From Clitoria ternatea (Eukaryota; Streptophyta; Magnoliopsida; Fabales; Fabaceae), in contig CM075670.1 of NCBI GenBank assembly GCA_037962975.1, forward strand, positions 231,378,242 through 231,442,241: a DNA stretch of 64,000 nucleotides, read 5' to 3'. The position numbers and the translations under genes are program-made. The notes beneath the pieces are model-generated. The model ran no database searches. It was not told where the DNA came from and saw only the letters and a list, made by a program, of their open reading frames with translations. The first letter of the stretch is position 1. Each line of letters begins with the position of its first letter. Below are positions 46,882 to 57,108 of the stretch, piece by piece.

Positions 46882-48447
46882 TGCTGGTGTATTTTAAGAG
46901 AATCAAGTTTGTATAATACACTCAAAGAAACGTGCCAAGTTTTAAACACGGTAGTTGTAGTTATAAAAGATATCGTTCCCACTAAGGATCGTCAGCAATT
47001 GAAACTTAAAGGATTACGGCAGATTAAAACGATTGTTTTCATGGTTTTGAGTTCACAATATAAACGATAATATATGAACGATTATGCAGTGAAATAAAAG
47101 GAGTTTATCTAATTGTAAAAGCTGGGATTAGGATTCACCGATCTTACCTTCCGATGCATAACGTATATTCATGAAAATGGAGTTTGAACTATAATGCTTT
47201 ACATCACAATCAAAGTCATTCGTATCAATTCCTTGACTACGAAATTCATAAGAACAGATTTGATAACGTCAATCCCTTGATCGTTTCAATTCTATTCCAG
47301 CATTACGACCGATTGTTTGGACGTTCAATGCGTTAAATACCATCCCTGGTTATTTACTCACATTGAGCATTTCATTTAGATCTGTTTTCGAAAGTTATTT
47401 TCCAACAACAAACGTAAACTTAATTCAAGAAACTAGTGATCAAGTAGATTCAAGCATTAAACGTAAAATGAAATACCAAAAATCATAGAACAAGTTTACC
47501 CGAATCATGAATATATCATTTATGATCTTCAAGTAAGAAAAGCTACATCCAATCCCATGGAGATGTTTAGCCACTCATGGTGGTCATTACAGCTTAGAAA
47601 AGAAGAAGAAGAGAAGAGTACAAAAAGTTTCTATCTATCCCCCTTTTCTCAGCCGCCATGCAGTAAGCTTATATAAAAGAAAACTCGCTCAAGCGAGTTT
47701 ATATTTCGCTCAGGCGATGAGCATTCTTCAGCACGAAGGAAATCCACGTCCTGCTTCATTATGGGCTTGATTCGCTCAAGCGGTCTAGATTCGCCTAAGC
47801 GAATCTTCATATCTGATACTTTATGCCATTTCGCTTGAGCCATGTCTTCATAAACTACAGCGAGCCCTTTTAAAATTTGGTTCTGGACAAATTCCGCTTG
47901 AGCGAAATAGTGCCGCTCAAGCGCCCTTCACATTGCTGCATTCTGGAAGAAATTCGCTGGCTTCTTTATTCACAACGCTTGAGCAAAACTACTGCTAGTC
48001 CATTCTGTTCCAATCTCGCTCAAGCGGCCTCAGTGGTCGCTCGGGCGAATACTTCATTTTCAATACTGGCTTGATTTCGCCTGGGCGTATCACTCCTCGC
48101 TCAAGCGAGTCTTGACCTGATACTATTTATTTGTTAAGTTTATGTCTCGCCCAAGCGGGTGCTTCAATTTTTCCTCAACGATCATGATTCGCTCAAGCTA
48201 TATACCCTCCGCTTGAGCGAATATCACTCTGTTTGCTCAACTCTTGGTGATTTTCTTCATTTCTTTTCTTTTCTTCTTTCTTCTTTGAATTTTCCTGAAA
48301 TTGTAACAAAATTAGCCAATCAACCTGTACAATGTTCATATCACTATTTCTTTTCTATTTAGCTTACAAAATTGACAAACATTGTACATTATATCCAATT
48401 TACGCTTCATTAATCATGCAAAATATAGGTAAATTGGACATCTATCA
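46882..48447 (-). repeat. Element F 3' LTR (1566 bp)
   Basis: Identical in length to 58191-59756. The palindromic array (47681-48225) occupies the part upstream of the TATA box (minus strand, about 47670-47677). Short frames such as 47649-47843 and 47877-48074 fall in the array and repeat in the other LTR; they are not genes. Confidence 0.96.
47681..48225. repeat. Array of ~15 TCGCYYRRGCGA-type palindromes in F's 3' LTR
   Basis: Examples with extended stems are 47681-47700 (AAACTCGC-TCAA-GCGAGTTT, 8-bp perfect arms) and 47787-47806 (AGATTCGC-CTAA-GCGAATCT, 8-bp perfect arms). Others lie near 47708, 47771, 47894, 48013, 48035, 48076, 48097, 48145 and 48208. The outer arm bases differ between units but still pair. 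The same array lies at about 58990-59534 in the 5' LTR. Confidence 0.88.
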
Positions 48448-48460
48448 ACTCTCCCCAACC
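48448..48460 (-). other. Element F polypurine tract
   Basis: The minus strand reads GGTTGGGGAGAGT immediately before the 3' LTR start TGATAGATG. Confidence 0.85.
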
Positions 48461-49810
48461 TAGAACTTTGCTTGTCCTCAAGCAATTGGTCAAGAGAAAG
48501 TTTAAGTGAAACCAAGATCTTAATTAATCACCGCTGCAAATAAAATGAAGGATAACTTTTTACTATTCACAGATGATAAATCCTCAATCATGCTTCATTT
48601 TATCTAACCAAATTCTAAGTTTGAAACTAGAATACACAATTTTAAGTAACCACTCTGCTGTAAAAACAAGAAATCCTCTCTGTTTATACCTTCCAGGTGA
48701 GTGTTTGCTCTCTTTATCATTGGTCAAGTGTTATTCAATCATTGCATTTCATTTCACTGCATGAGATAACCACTCAAACAAACATGGATCAAGAGGTCTT
48801 TAATAGGTTGTAACTTGGCCAGGCTTACAAGAAATTCATTGGTTTTTCTTTGGATGCAAAGACATACTAAGGACACTTAGATTTCTTGGCCTTGGCTTTT
48901 TGTTATGTCATTTTTGCTTCATTTAAGCCGTTCAACTTTTTCTTTATATTCCTCCTTCATTTTGTTTATTCTTTGACCTTGGTAGGAGGATCTTACGTTG
49001 TTTTCCAAAAAAAATTTTTTTTTCTTTTCTTTTGACAGTCACAGCCAAACTCTTCACATACCCTTCTTGAAAGATTGTTCCTATCCTTAGCATGCATTAA
49101 GGTTGGTTTATGTTTTTCATACAGGCGTGATCTAGGGTTAAGAACAAAATTCATTTTGGCTCAATTGGGTTTAAACACAAAATTTGGATTGATTACTTGA
49201 AGGTTGGCTTTTTGGCTCTTGTTTAACCTATTCTACACAAAATTTGCCTCTATCCTATCCATGCTTGCCTAAGCAATAATCCTTGCTAGAAATTCATGCA
49301 ATGAAAGATTACACAAAAATCAATGAACTCTCGGTGTTTAAAGTTGCACTATCTCACTGGGTTAATTGTCTTGATTTCTTTATTCTCACAGAAGAGGGTT
49401 CAAACATTGTGAATTAATTCCTAACTCAAGAATTAGAAAGATTCATTCAACATTCATAAGAATTATCAGAGTTTCCAAAACTAGTCATCCTTCCTTTTAT
49501 GCAAGCCTAAGATTAATTCACATCTTTCTTCACTTTTCCATGTCATGAAAACAAAATTTCCGCGCCTAAACATTATAACTAACGTATGTACAAAATTCAT
49601 TTAGGCGCAAACATGAAAATCTACTGTAAATCATATGAAATTGACATAAACGGAAAGTACTGAATAATAAGTACTGAATTTAAAATAACATAATAAAAAG
49701 GAACGTAATTTAAAGTAACATAAACTTAAATAACTTGACAAAATTAAAATGGAACCACAATAGCATGTTCAGTCATGCGACATGACTATATCAGTGACCA
49801 CTCGATCCAG
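48461..49810. other. Element F non-coding tail between env-position ORF and polypurine tract
   Basis: AT-rich, with a poly-T stretch near 49010-49030 and no credible ORF on either strand. It would form the 3' untranslated part of the element's transcripts. Confidence 0.65.
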
Positions 49811-51142
49811 TTACTCTTCAAACTCCCTGTCCTCAGCCTCCTGCTGCTGATGAGTCTGTGTATCAGCTGCCTGTGACTCAGGTGCTGTGACAGGTACAAC
49901 TGCTGGTCCTGCTGATGTGGCTGATGGTGATGGTGGTGCCTCTGGCTCAGCAGCGTCAGCTGCTGGTCTCTCCTCCTCCTGCAAAATAGGACTGTCCCCA
50001 GGCCAAGCAACACGCTCCACGAACTGGTCGGGGTGCATAAAAGGGCCTGAAGGATGGCTCCAATAGCTAGCTCGATAATGATACAGCATGCCTCTGTGAA
50101 GAGCGGCCTGCTGTCGCTCAATGTGTAGAAGATGAGCGAGGAGGGTAGGATCATAAGTAGGTGGAGGCGGTGGTTGGAGGGGTGGCTGAACTGTAGGTGA
50201 GGATATTACAGGTGGTGGTGGTGGTGGTGTTTGAACCTGTGGTGTAGGTGTGGGTATCCTGCAATTTAAATCTATAAATTTCCGATCGATGGATGGCCTA
50301 ATCGGAGTGGTGGGGTTAACATCGATCCCATGGACTGCACAAAGTCCAGTGATGAATGCAGGGAAACCAAGGCTGGCTTTAGGTTTTGTATCAGCTAATG
50401 TAGTCTTCAGATTTTGCTGAGCGAACCTAAAGATTTCATCTGAAATTATCTGAGCAAGGTCAACAGACATATTTCGAGAGAGAATGCAGAATAGAAGCTC
50501 ACACTTTGGAAGGGGTAAATCAGATACATGGGCATTCGGGATGACATTTGCTAAGAGAAATGTTGTCCACACTCTAGTCAGCATTGTCATATCCTTCCTC
50601 AGAAGTCTGGAAGGATGCTGGCTAGCCCCTCGATACATATGATGCCCTGGTAAACAGAGTTTATCTTCAAGCTCCTGTGTGGGGTAAATATGTCGGTTTT
50701 TCTTCAAGGTGCCATAAGTGCACAAATCTCCATCAGGTAACCGAAGCATATCACCTAAATGTTCGTTGATAGTGTCTCTATCATACAATATCCAGGTGCC
50801 CCTAACCCATGTTTTGCGTTCCAAAGTGCCCTCCTTGTTCCATGCGTTGGCATAAAATTCTTTGACAATCTCTGGGTCGAATTTATGTCTGGGGTTTGCA
50901 ACTCTCAACCATTTTCTTCTTCTCAATAATTCCAAGAAGTCATCACACTCTCCCGCACGTAAATCAACCTTCCTTTCAGGAATAAAGGTCCAATGGTCTA
51001 TGTTTTCAAGGCGTTGCTTATGCTCCTTACTCCTGAATTTCTGGTTTTGTTGGGACGAGCTCCCTTCAACCCTTTTTCGTTTACCCTTTTCTCTTTCGCT
51101 CTGTCGTGGGGGTTCAGCACTTGTTACTTTGGTTCTTGCCAT
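49811..51142 (-). CDS. Element F env-position ORF (plant transposon-type protein, 443 aa)
   Basis: Minus strand, about 1.5 kb downstream of pol, where Athila/Calypso elements carry their third ORF. I chose Met at 51142 (MARTKVTSAEPPRQSEREKG) because the minus strand has a strong acceptor, CTGTTTTTCAG then GATGG, one base before it. The longer frame starting at 51256 would add a hydrophobic stretch that is probably intronic. The N-terminal 50 residues are basic. Residues about 55-275 form a conserved-looking globular region (WTFIPERKVDL, WVRGTWILYDRDTINEHLGD) like the 'putative plant transposon protein' domain. A Pro-rich segment (about 285-330) and an acidic, Ala/Glu/Gln-rich tail follow. I see no signal peptide or convincing membrane segment, so an envelope role is unsupported. 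The frame is intact. Confidence 0.78.
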   Translation of the reverse strand: MARTKVTSAEPPRQSEREKGKRKRVEGSSSQQNQKFRSKEHKQRLENIDHWTFIPERKVDLRAGECDDFLELLRRRKWLRVANPRHKFDPEIVKEFYANAWNKEGTLERKTWVRGTWILYDRDTINEHLGDMLRLPDGDLCTYGTLKKNRHIYPTQELEDKLCLPGHHMYRGASQHPSRLLRKDMTMLTRVWTTFLLANVIPNAHVSDLPLPKCELLFCILSRNMSVDLAQIISDEIFRFAQQNLKTTLADTKPKASLGFPAFITGLCAVHGIDVNPTTPIRPSIDRKFIDLNCRIPTPTPQVQTPPPPPPVISSPTVQPPLQPPPPPTYDPTLLAHLLHIERQQAALHRGMLYHYRASYWSHPSGPFMHPDQFVERVAWPGDSPILQEEERPAADAAEPEAPPSPSATSAGPAVVPVTAPESQAADTQTHQQQEAEDREFEE

Positions 51143-52644
51143 CCTGAAAAACAGAAAATGCGCATAGAGTTCATAAGGTAAAAAAAAAAAGACTGAAAAA
51201 CAGAGTTTATTGCTTACACCATCTAGTTCACAAGATTTTACTGAAAAACAGAGCATGAGGAAAGGTTTCGACAGTTACAAAAAGCGTTGTGCTATTGATG
51301 TTATTAATCACAAAACGGACATGGTTAATTGTTTCTACCAACACCGAACCTAATCGAGAACATTATATAAGTACATACATTGGTTTTTCAGCAGCCACAC
51401 AGAAATAAAAAAAAAACAGAGCATGCTTAAGGGACATGGTTTCACTACTTTATTCTAGGGCATAATTTACATATGGGTTTCATTATGCAAAACAACATTG
51501 TAGAGACGAAAATCAAACCCTAACTATCCTAAAACTAAAATCAAACAACATTGTAACCCACATTGAAAAATAACTGAAGAGCTACAAACGTAACGAAGAA
51601 GAAGATGAACAGATGCATGAGAAATGAGAGAACTTACTTGGAAAGAAAAGAAAAATGAGAACTTGATACCAATGATGAGGAAGAAACTGCAAGAAACCCT
51701 TCGGAATCAAAGATGATAGTGTGAGGGATTTAGAAGTTAAGGGCTTTTAAAAAGGTTTTGGGAGTTCGGAAGTGGAACAGGTTGTGTGCTTTTAAAAAGA
51801 ATGTGTAACTGCTTAAATTCGCTCAAGCGAGATTAAACAGCTACAGCGAATTTAAGTTCCACTCTCTAATTTCGCTCAAGCGATTATGGTTCGCTGTAGC
51901 GAAATCGAAATTTAAAGGTACCTGATACTCCCAAAATCCCTTCGCTTGACTTAAATATCCTTCGCTTAGGCGAATCAATGTGTTTAAGACACTGGGTAAA
52001 ATTCGCTAGGGCGAACTGAATGGCGCTTAAGCGAGTATGCAGTGTTTGCTTTCTGGACAAAATTCGCTTCAGCGAGATGCATTCGCTTGGGCGATTTTGT
52101 TCCAGTGTTTAATAAAAGATACGTCGCTTGAGCGTGATTTAATTCGCTTGAGCGACAATTGCAGAAATGGGTTTTTCTTCAATTCAATGAGTGTTCTGCA
52201 CAATTCGCTTGAGCGGTCTTTAATTAGCTTAAGCGAAATTTATCCAGTAGCTATTCCCTTGTCTTGGCCTGAGCGAAAGGTGAAATTTTTCAAGCGAAGA
52301 GGACATTCGCTCTAGCTAAAAGTGGGTCGCTTAAGCGACTTCTGTCCAGTATCAAAATATAAGTTTTTCGCTTAAGCGAAATGGAATACGCTTGAGCGAA
52401 TACCCTCATACTTGAAAATTTATATCCTTCACTTGTATATATTTTTTTTTTCAAAAAGTTATCTCATCATGTGATCCTTTGGTTCCTGCTAGTCTTCTCA
52501 TTCACTTATAAAGCATCTCATTCAAAAAGAACATTCACACAATTTGGACAACTAAGAATTATAACAAAACAACAAATCAAACTCTCTGGGTTGCCTCCCA
52601 GGTAGCGCTTGTTTAACGTCGTTAGCTCGACGCCTGATTGATTT
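51143..52644. other. Element F spacer between pol and the env-position ORF
   Basis: Non-coding. It has a candidate splice acceptor at its left end and the palindromic array at 51810-52410. Otherwise it is AT-rich with no recognised feature. Confidence 0.7.
51810..52410. repeat. Array of ~20 TCGCTTGAGCGA-type palindromes between F pol and env-position ORF
   Basis: Units occur every 25-40 bp, for example near 51820, 51870, 51960, 52083, 52142, 52326 (GTCGC-TTAA-GCGAC) and 52368 (TTTCGC-TTAA-GCGAAA). Many are imperfect (CGCTGTAGCG, CGCTAGGGCG). It is the same motif as in F's LTRs but a separate array. Confidence 0.85.
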
Positions 52645-55600
52645 TCATTCTTCAATAAAGTGGATCAGCATATCTAGCTTTTCCACTCCGCCACCCATAT
52701 ATGGTTTGAGTCTTTGTCCATTAACTGTCCAGGTTCTGTCAGAATTAGGATCTTGCAACTCAACAGTACCATATGATTTGACTTCTTTAACAAGGAAAGG
52801 TCCAGACCATTTTAATTTCAGCTTTCCTGGAAAAAGTTTTAGCTTTGAATTGAATAAAAGAACTGATTGTCCTGGGTAGAAGCTTTTTGCTAAAATCTTT
52901 TTGTCATGGTAGGCTTTCATTCTGTCTTTATAAATTCTTGATGATTCATAAGCTTCTCGCCTCCATTCTCCCAATTTTTCCAACTGAATCTTCCTTTCCT
53001 TTGTTGATGTTTCAGGATCAAAATTGAGCAACTTCATTGCCCAATAGGCCTTATGTTCTAGTTCCACCGGTAAATGGCAGCTTTTTCCATAGACTAATTG
53101 GTAGGGTGAGAACCCTATTGGAGCTTTAAAAGCTGTTCTGTATGCCCACAAAGCGTCATTCAACTTTAGAGACCAATCTTTTCTACCTTGGGAAACTGTC
53201 TTTTCCAGAATTCTTTTGATCTCCCTGTTAGATACTTCCACTTGGCCATTGGCTTGTGGATGGTAAGGAGAAGTCACCTTATGCTTGACACCATAATGTT
53301 CTAAACACTTTTGAAGTTGTGTGTTGCAAAAGTGAGATCCTCCATCGCTTATCAGAACTCGGGGAGTGCCAAATCTGCTGAAAATATTTTTCTTCAAAAA
53401 TTTGATTACAGTTTTGGCATCTGCCTTTGCACAAGCCATTGCTTCGACCCATTTCGAAACATAGTCAACAGCTACCAGGATGTATTCATTGAAAAGTGAT
53501 GAGGGTAGCGGTCCAACAAAATCTATGCCCCAACAATCAAAAACTTCTACTTCTAGGATGGTTGTTAGTGGCATTTCACTCCTTCTTGAAATACTTCCAC
53601 TTCTTTGACAGGTATCACAGTTCTGCACAAAAGAGTTAGCATCTTTAAATATAGAGGGCCAGAAAAAACCTGATTGTAGGATCTTAGCAGCGGTTCTTTC
53701 CCCATTGAAATGTCCTCCATATGCTGAACTATGGCAGTGCCACAGAATACTCCTGGCTTCTTGTTCAGATACACATCTTCTCAAAATATTATCTGATCCA
53801 AGCTTGAATAAGTAAGGATCATCCCAAATAAATTGTTGTGCATCCTTCATAAGTTTCTTCTTTTGCTGCCATGTAAAGTCTTCAGGAATCACTCCGGCAG
53901 CCTTGAAATTTACCATGTCGGCAAACCATGGTCTTTCTTGAACCAACAACAATCTTTTATCTGGGAATTCTTCAGGTACTTCTGGCTGTATCTTTGTGAC
54001 TTCATCATTAATTAATCTGGACAAATGATCTGCAATGTGATTCTCACTGCCCTTTTTGTCAAGAATGGTTAAGTCAAACTCTTGTAGCAGCAAAATCCAC
54101 CTAATTAATCTTGGCTTGGAATCAGATTTATTCATCAAGTATTTGATTGCTGCATGATCTGTAAAAACTATTACTCGTGCACCAATTAAATACGATCTGA
54201 ATTTTTCAAGCCCATACACAACAGCTAGTAATTCTTTTTCAGTTGTGGCATAATTGATTTGAGCTTCATTCAAAACTTTACTAGCGTAATGTATTGGATG
54301 AAAAATTCTAGATTTTCTTTGTCCTAACACTGCACCTATTGCATAATCACTTGCATCACACATGATTTCAAAATCAAGATTCCAATCGGGTGCAACTATG
54401 ATAGGTGCAGTAGTTAGTTTTTCCTTCAACGTTTGAAAAGCAAGCAAACATGAATTATCAAATTGAAAAGAATTCTCTTTTTGCAGCAGATTACTCAAAG
54501 GTTTAGCAATTTTCGAAAAATATTTTATAAACCTTCGGTAAAATCCTGCATGACCTAGAAAACTCCTGACACCTTTGACATTTATTGGTGGGGGTAATTT
54601 TTCAATAACTTTAACTTTTGCCCTATCCACCTCAATGCCTTTGTTTGAAATGGTGTGACCCAACACTATGCCTTTAGTTACCATAAAGTGACATTTTTCC
54701 CAATTGAGCATTAAATTGGTTTCCACACACCTTTTCAACACGGTATCAAGGTTTTCTAAACAAGAATGAAATGATTTACCAAAGACGGAGAAGTCATCCA
54801 TGAAGACTTCTATGCATTTTTCCACAAGGTCTGAAAAAATTGCCAGCATGCACCGTTGAAAAGTGGCTGGAGCATTACATAGTCCAAAAGGCATCTTTCG
54901 ATATGCAAAAACACCAAAAGGGCAAGTAAATGCTGTTTTCTCCTGGTCTTCTGGAGCCACTTCTATTTGATTGTAGCCTGAGTATCCATCCAGAAAACAA
55001 TAATAAGCTTGTCCCGCCAACCTTTCCAGCATTTGGTCCATGAATGGCAATGGAAAATGATCTTTCCTTGTTGCTTGGTTGAGCTTTCGGTAGTCTATAC
55101 ACATTCTCCATCTCGTTACTGTTCTGGTTGGAATCAACTCATTATTTTCATTCCTCACTACCGTCATGCCTCCCTTCTTTGGTACCACTTGAACTGGGCT
55201 CACCCATGCACTATCTGAAATAGGGTAGATCATTCCTGCTTCCAGCAACTTCAGCACTTCTTTCTTCACGACCTCTTTCATGATTGGATTTAACCGCCTT
55301 TGAGGTTGAGCCACTGGTTTGTATTCTTGCTCCATAAAAATATGATGCATACAATAAGATGGACTGATGCCTTTCAAATCACTTAGTTTCCAACCAATAG
55401 CTTGCTCATTCTTTTTCAGAATTTCAATCAGCTTTTCTTTTTCTTCTTTCAACAAAGTGCTGCTAATTATTACTGGTTTATTACCTTGGTCATCTAAAAA
55501 GACATACTTCAGATTTGAAGGTAATTCTTTCAATTCTATCTTGTGAACCTCAGGACTTTGTTTTTCATCTAGTTTTTCCATTTTGCTTTCCTCGCTTGTC

Positions 55601-57108
55601 ACCACCTTACCGGCTTCAAGACTTTGCAAAACCTCTTGCACTTCATCCATCTCCATATTATTAAAACTCTCAACAGCATTCACTAGAACCTTTTCAAGAG
55701 GGCTTGAATTGTTCATCTTGTGAAGCTGTTTTGAAATTGTCTTCTCTTCTATATCAATTTTGAAACAACTCTGCTTGTCTGCAGGATATTTCATGGCTTC
55801 AAAAACATCAAAATTGACTTCCTCGTCTTGGACTCTTACTTTTAATTTCCCATCATCAACATCTATGATAACTTTTGCAGTCTTCATAAATGGTCGTCCC
55901 AAGATCAAAGGTACTTCTGAATCCTCTTCCATATCCATGATCACAAAATCCACTGGAAACACGAATTTGTCTACTTTCACTAGAACATCTTCTGCAACTC
56001 CATAAGGGAACTTCATTGATCTATCAGCTAATTGGAGGGTCATTCTAGTTGGTCGAATTTCCAGATTACCAATTCTCTTCAACATAGATAATGGCATCAG
56101 ATTAATGCTTGCTCCTAGGTCAAGTAATGCTTTTCCTACTGGCAGACTACCAATGGTGACAGGAATTGTAAAGCTTCCCGGATCTTTGGTCTTCTGCGGT
56201 AATGCTTTTTGAATTATAGCACTACATCCAGCCTCTAATTCTACTGTCTCCTCCGAAAATCTTCTCTTCTTTGTCAGTAGATCCTTCATAAATTTTGCAT
56301 AAGTACGCATCTGCTCCATGGCTTCCATGAATGGCACATTGATCTGTAATCTCTTGAATATGTCCATAAACCTAGCAAACTGCCTTTCTTTATCCCGCTT
56401 GGAAGGATTTTTGGGGTAAGGCATGCTTTTCAGCTGTGGTATACCTTCATCCACCTTCATCTTTCCTTTCTCTACATCACTCTTTTGATCTTTCTCTTTT
56501 TCTTTTTCTTTATTTACAGTCTCACTCTTTTCATTTTCATCTTTTTCTCTATTTTTTTCTTTTTCTTTTTCTTTCAAAAGTCTTTCTTCTTCCTTTTCTT
56601 TTTCACCCAACTCTACACCTGTAGTTTTTCCGCTTCTGGTCATCACTGCCTGACATTGCTCCTTAGGATTCGCTTCAGTGTTGGCTCCATAATGAGGTCT
56701 TTTTTGTTCTGCCATTTGACGGGCAAGCTGTCCAACCTGAGTCTCTAGATTCCTGATGGAAGCTTCTGTGTTCTTCTGATTTGTTAGAGAAGCTTGCATG
56801 AACTTTTCCAATGTATCTTCCAATCTAGTTGTCTTTTCCATCAGAGACGGTCCTTGTTGGTGGGCCTGTGGTCTATTGTATGTATTAGCTTCTTGCCTCC
56901 AACCTTGGCCTTGATTTGCATTATTCCTCCATCCCTGAAATGGTTGATTAGTAAAATTGGAATTGAAATTATTTTGTCTACCTTGATTGTTCATGTAATG
57001 GACAGCTTCTTCCTGCGACCCACAATGTCCATTTGGATGGTCACCTCCACAAAAATCACATCTTGCATTCATTTGTTGCTGAGGTTGTGCAGATTGAACT
57101 GAGTGCAA
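52645..57108 (-). CDS. Element F gag C-terminus and pol polyprotein
   Basis: An open frame of 1487 codons in the same frame as gag, from which one TAA (57109-57111) separates it. Residue positions within this piece: zinc knuckle CDFCGGDHPNGHC at 17-29, Lys/Glu-rich linker about 167-215, protease DLGASINLMP at 330-339 (DLG is normal for Athila), RT about 595-800 with FMDD at 769-772, RNase H about 890-1030 (MCDASDYAIGAV to ADHLSRL), and integrase with HHCC, GIDFVGP, SDGGSHF and VEVSNREI, so all three catalytic acids are present. It ends at 52645 shortly after a KLKLKWSGPF core-to-tail region, with no chromodomain. Everything needed for reverse transcription and integration looks intact. Confidence 0.96.
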   Translation of the reverse strand: MHSVQSAQPQQQMNARCDFCGGDHPNGHCGSQEEAVHYMNNQGRQNNFNSNFTNQPFQGWRNNANQGQGWRQEANTYNRPQAHQQGPSLMEKTTRLEDTLEKFMQASLTNQKNTEASIRNLETQVGQLARQMAEQKRPHYGANTEANPKEQCQAVMTRSGKTTGVELGEKEKEEERLLKEKEKEKNREKDENEKSETVNKEKEKEKDQKSDVEKGKMKVDEGIPQLKSMPYPKNPSKRDKERQFARFMDIFKRLQINVPFMEAMEQMRTYAKFMKDLLTKKRRFSEETVELEAGCSAIIQKALPQKTKDPGSFTIPVTIGSLPVGKALLDLGASINLMPLSMLKRIGNLEIRPTRMTLQLADRSMKFPYGVAEDVLVKVDKFVFPVDFVIMDMEEDSEVPLILGRPFMKTAKVIIDVDDGKLKVRVQDEEVNFDVFEAMKYPADKQSCFKIDIEEKTISKQLHKMNNSSPLEKVLVNAVESFNNMEMDEVQEVLQSLEAGKVVTSEESKMEKLDEKQSPEVHKIELKELPSNLKYVFLDDQGNKPVIISSTLLKEEKEKLIEILKKNEQAIGWKLSDLKGISPSYCMHHIFMEQEYKPVAQPQRRLNPIMKEVVKKEVLKLLEAGMIYPISDSAWVSPVQVVPKKGGMTVVRNENNELIPTRTVTRWRMCIDYRKLNQATRKDHFPLPFMDQMLERLAGQAYYCFLDGYSGYNQIEVAPEDQEKTAFTCPFGVFAYRKMPFGLCNAPATFQRCMLAIFSDLVEKCIEVFMDDFSVFGKSFHSCLENLDTVLKRCVETNLMLNWEKCHFMVTKGIVLGHTISNKGIEVDRAKVKVIEKLPPPINVKGVRSFLGHAGFYRRFIKYFSKIAKPLSNLLQKENSFQFDNSCLLAFQTLKEKLTTAPIIVAPDWNLDFEIMCDASDYAIGAVLGQRKSRIFHPIHYASKVLNEAQINYATTEKELLAVVYGLEKFRSYLIGARVIVFTDHAAIKYLMNKSDSKPRLIRWILLLQEFDLTILDKKGSENHIADHLSRLINDEVTKIQPEVPEEFPDKRLLLVQERPWFADMVNFKAAGVIPEDFTWQQKKKLMKDAQQFIWDDPYLFKLGSDNILRRCVSEQEARSILWHCHSSAYGGHFNGERTAAKILQSGFFWPSIFKDANSFVQNCDTCQRSGSISRRSEMPLTTILEVEVFDCWGIDFVGPLPSSLFNEYILVAVDYVSKWVEAMACAKADAKTVIKFLKKNIFSRFGTPRVLISDGGSHFCNTQLQKCLEHYGVKHKVTSPYHPQANGQVEVSNREIKRILEKTVSQGRKDWSLKLNDALWAYRTAFKAPIGFSPYQLVYGKSCHLPVELEHKAYWAMKLLNFDPETSTKERKIQLEKLGEWRREAYESSRIYKDRMKAYHDKKILAKSFYPGQSVLLFNSKLKLFPGKLKLKWSGPFLVKEVKSYGTVELQDPNSDRTWTVNGQRLKPYMGGGVEKLDMLIHFIEE

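Noticed and set aside
49786..50154. A second minus-strand frame overlapping the env-position ORF
   Set aside because: It is a shadow frame of the Pro-rich and Gln-rich coding region of that ORF.
49811..51142. A true viral envelope glycoprotein in element F
   Set aside because: Position alone suggests env. The protein shows no signal peptide, membrane helix or glycoprotein pattern and looks like a plant transposon-type domain protein.
54875..57102. Various + and - frames inside F pol
   Set aside because: They are alternate-frame shadows of the intact 1487-codon reading frame.
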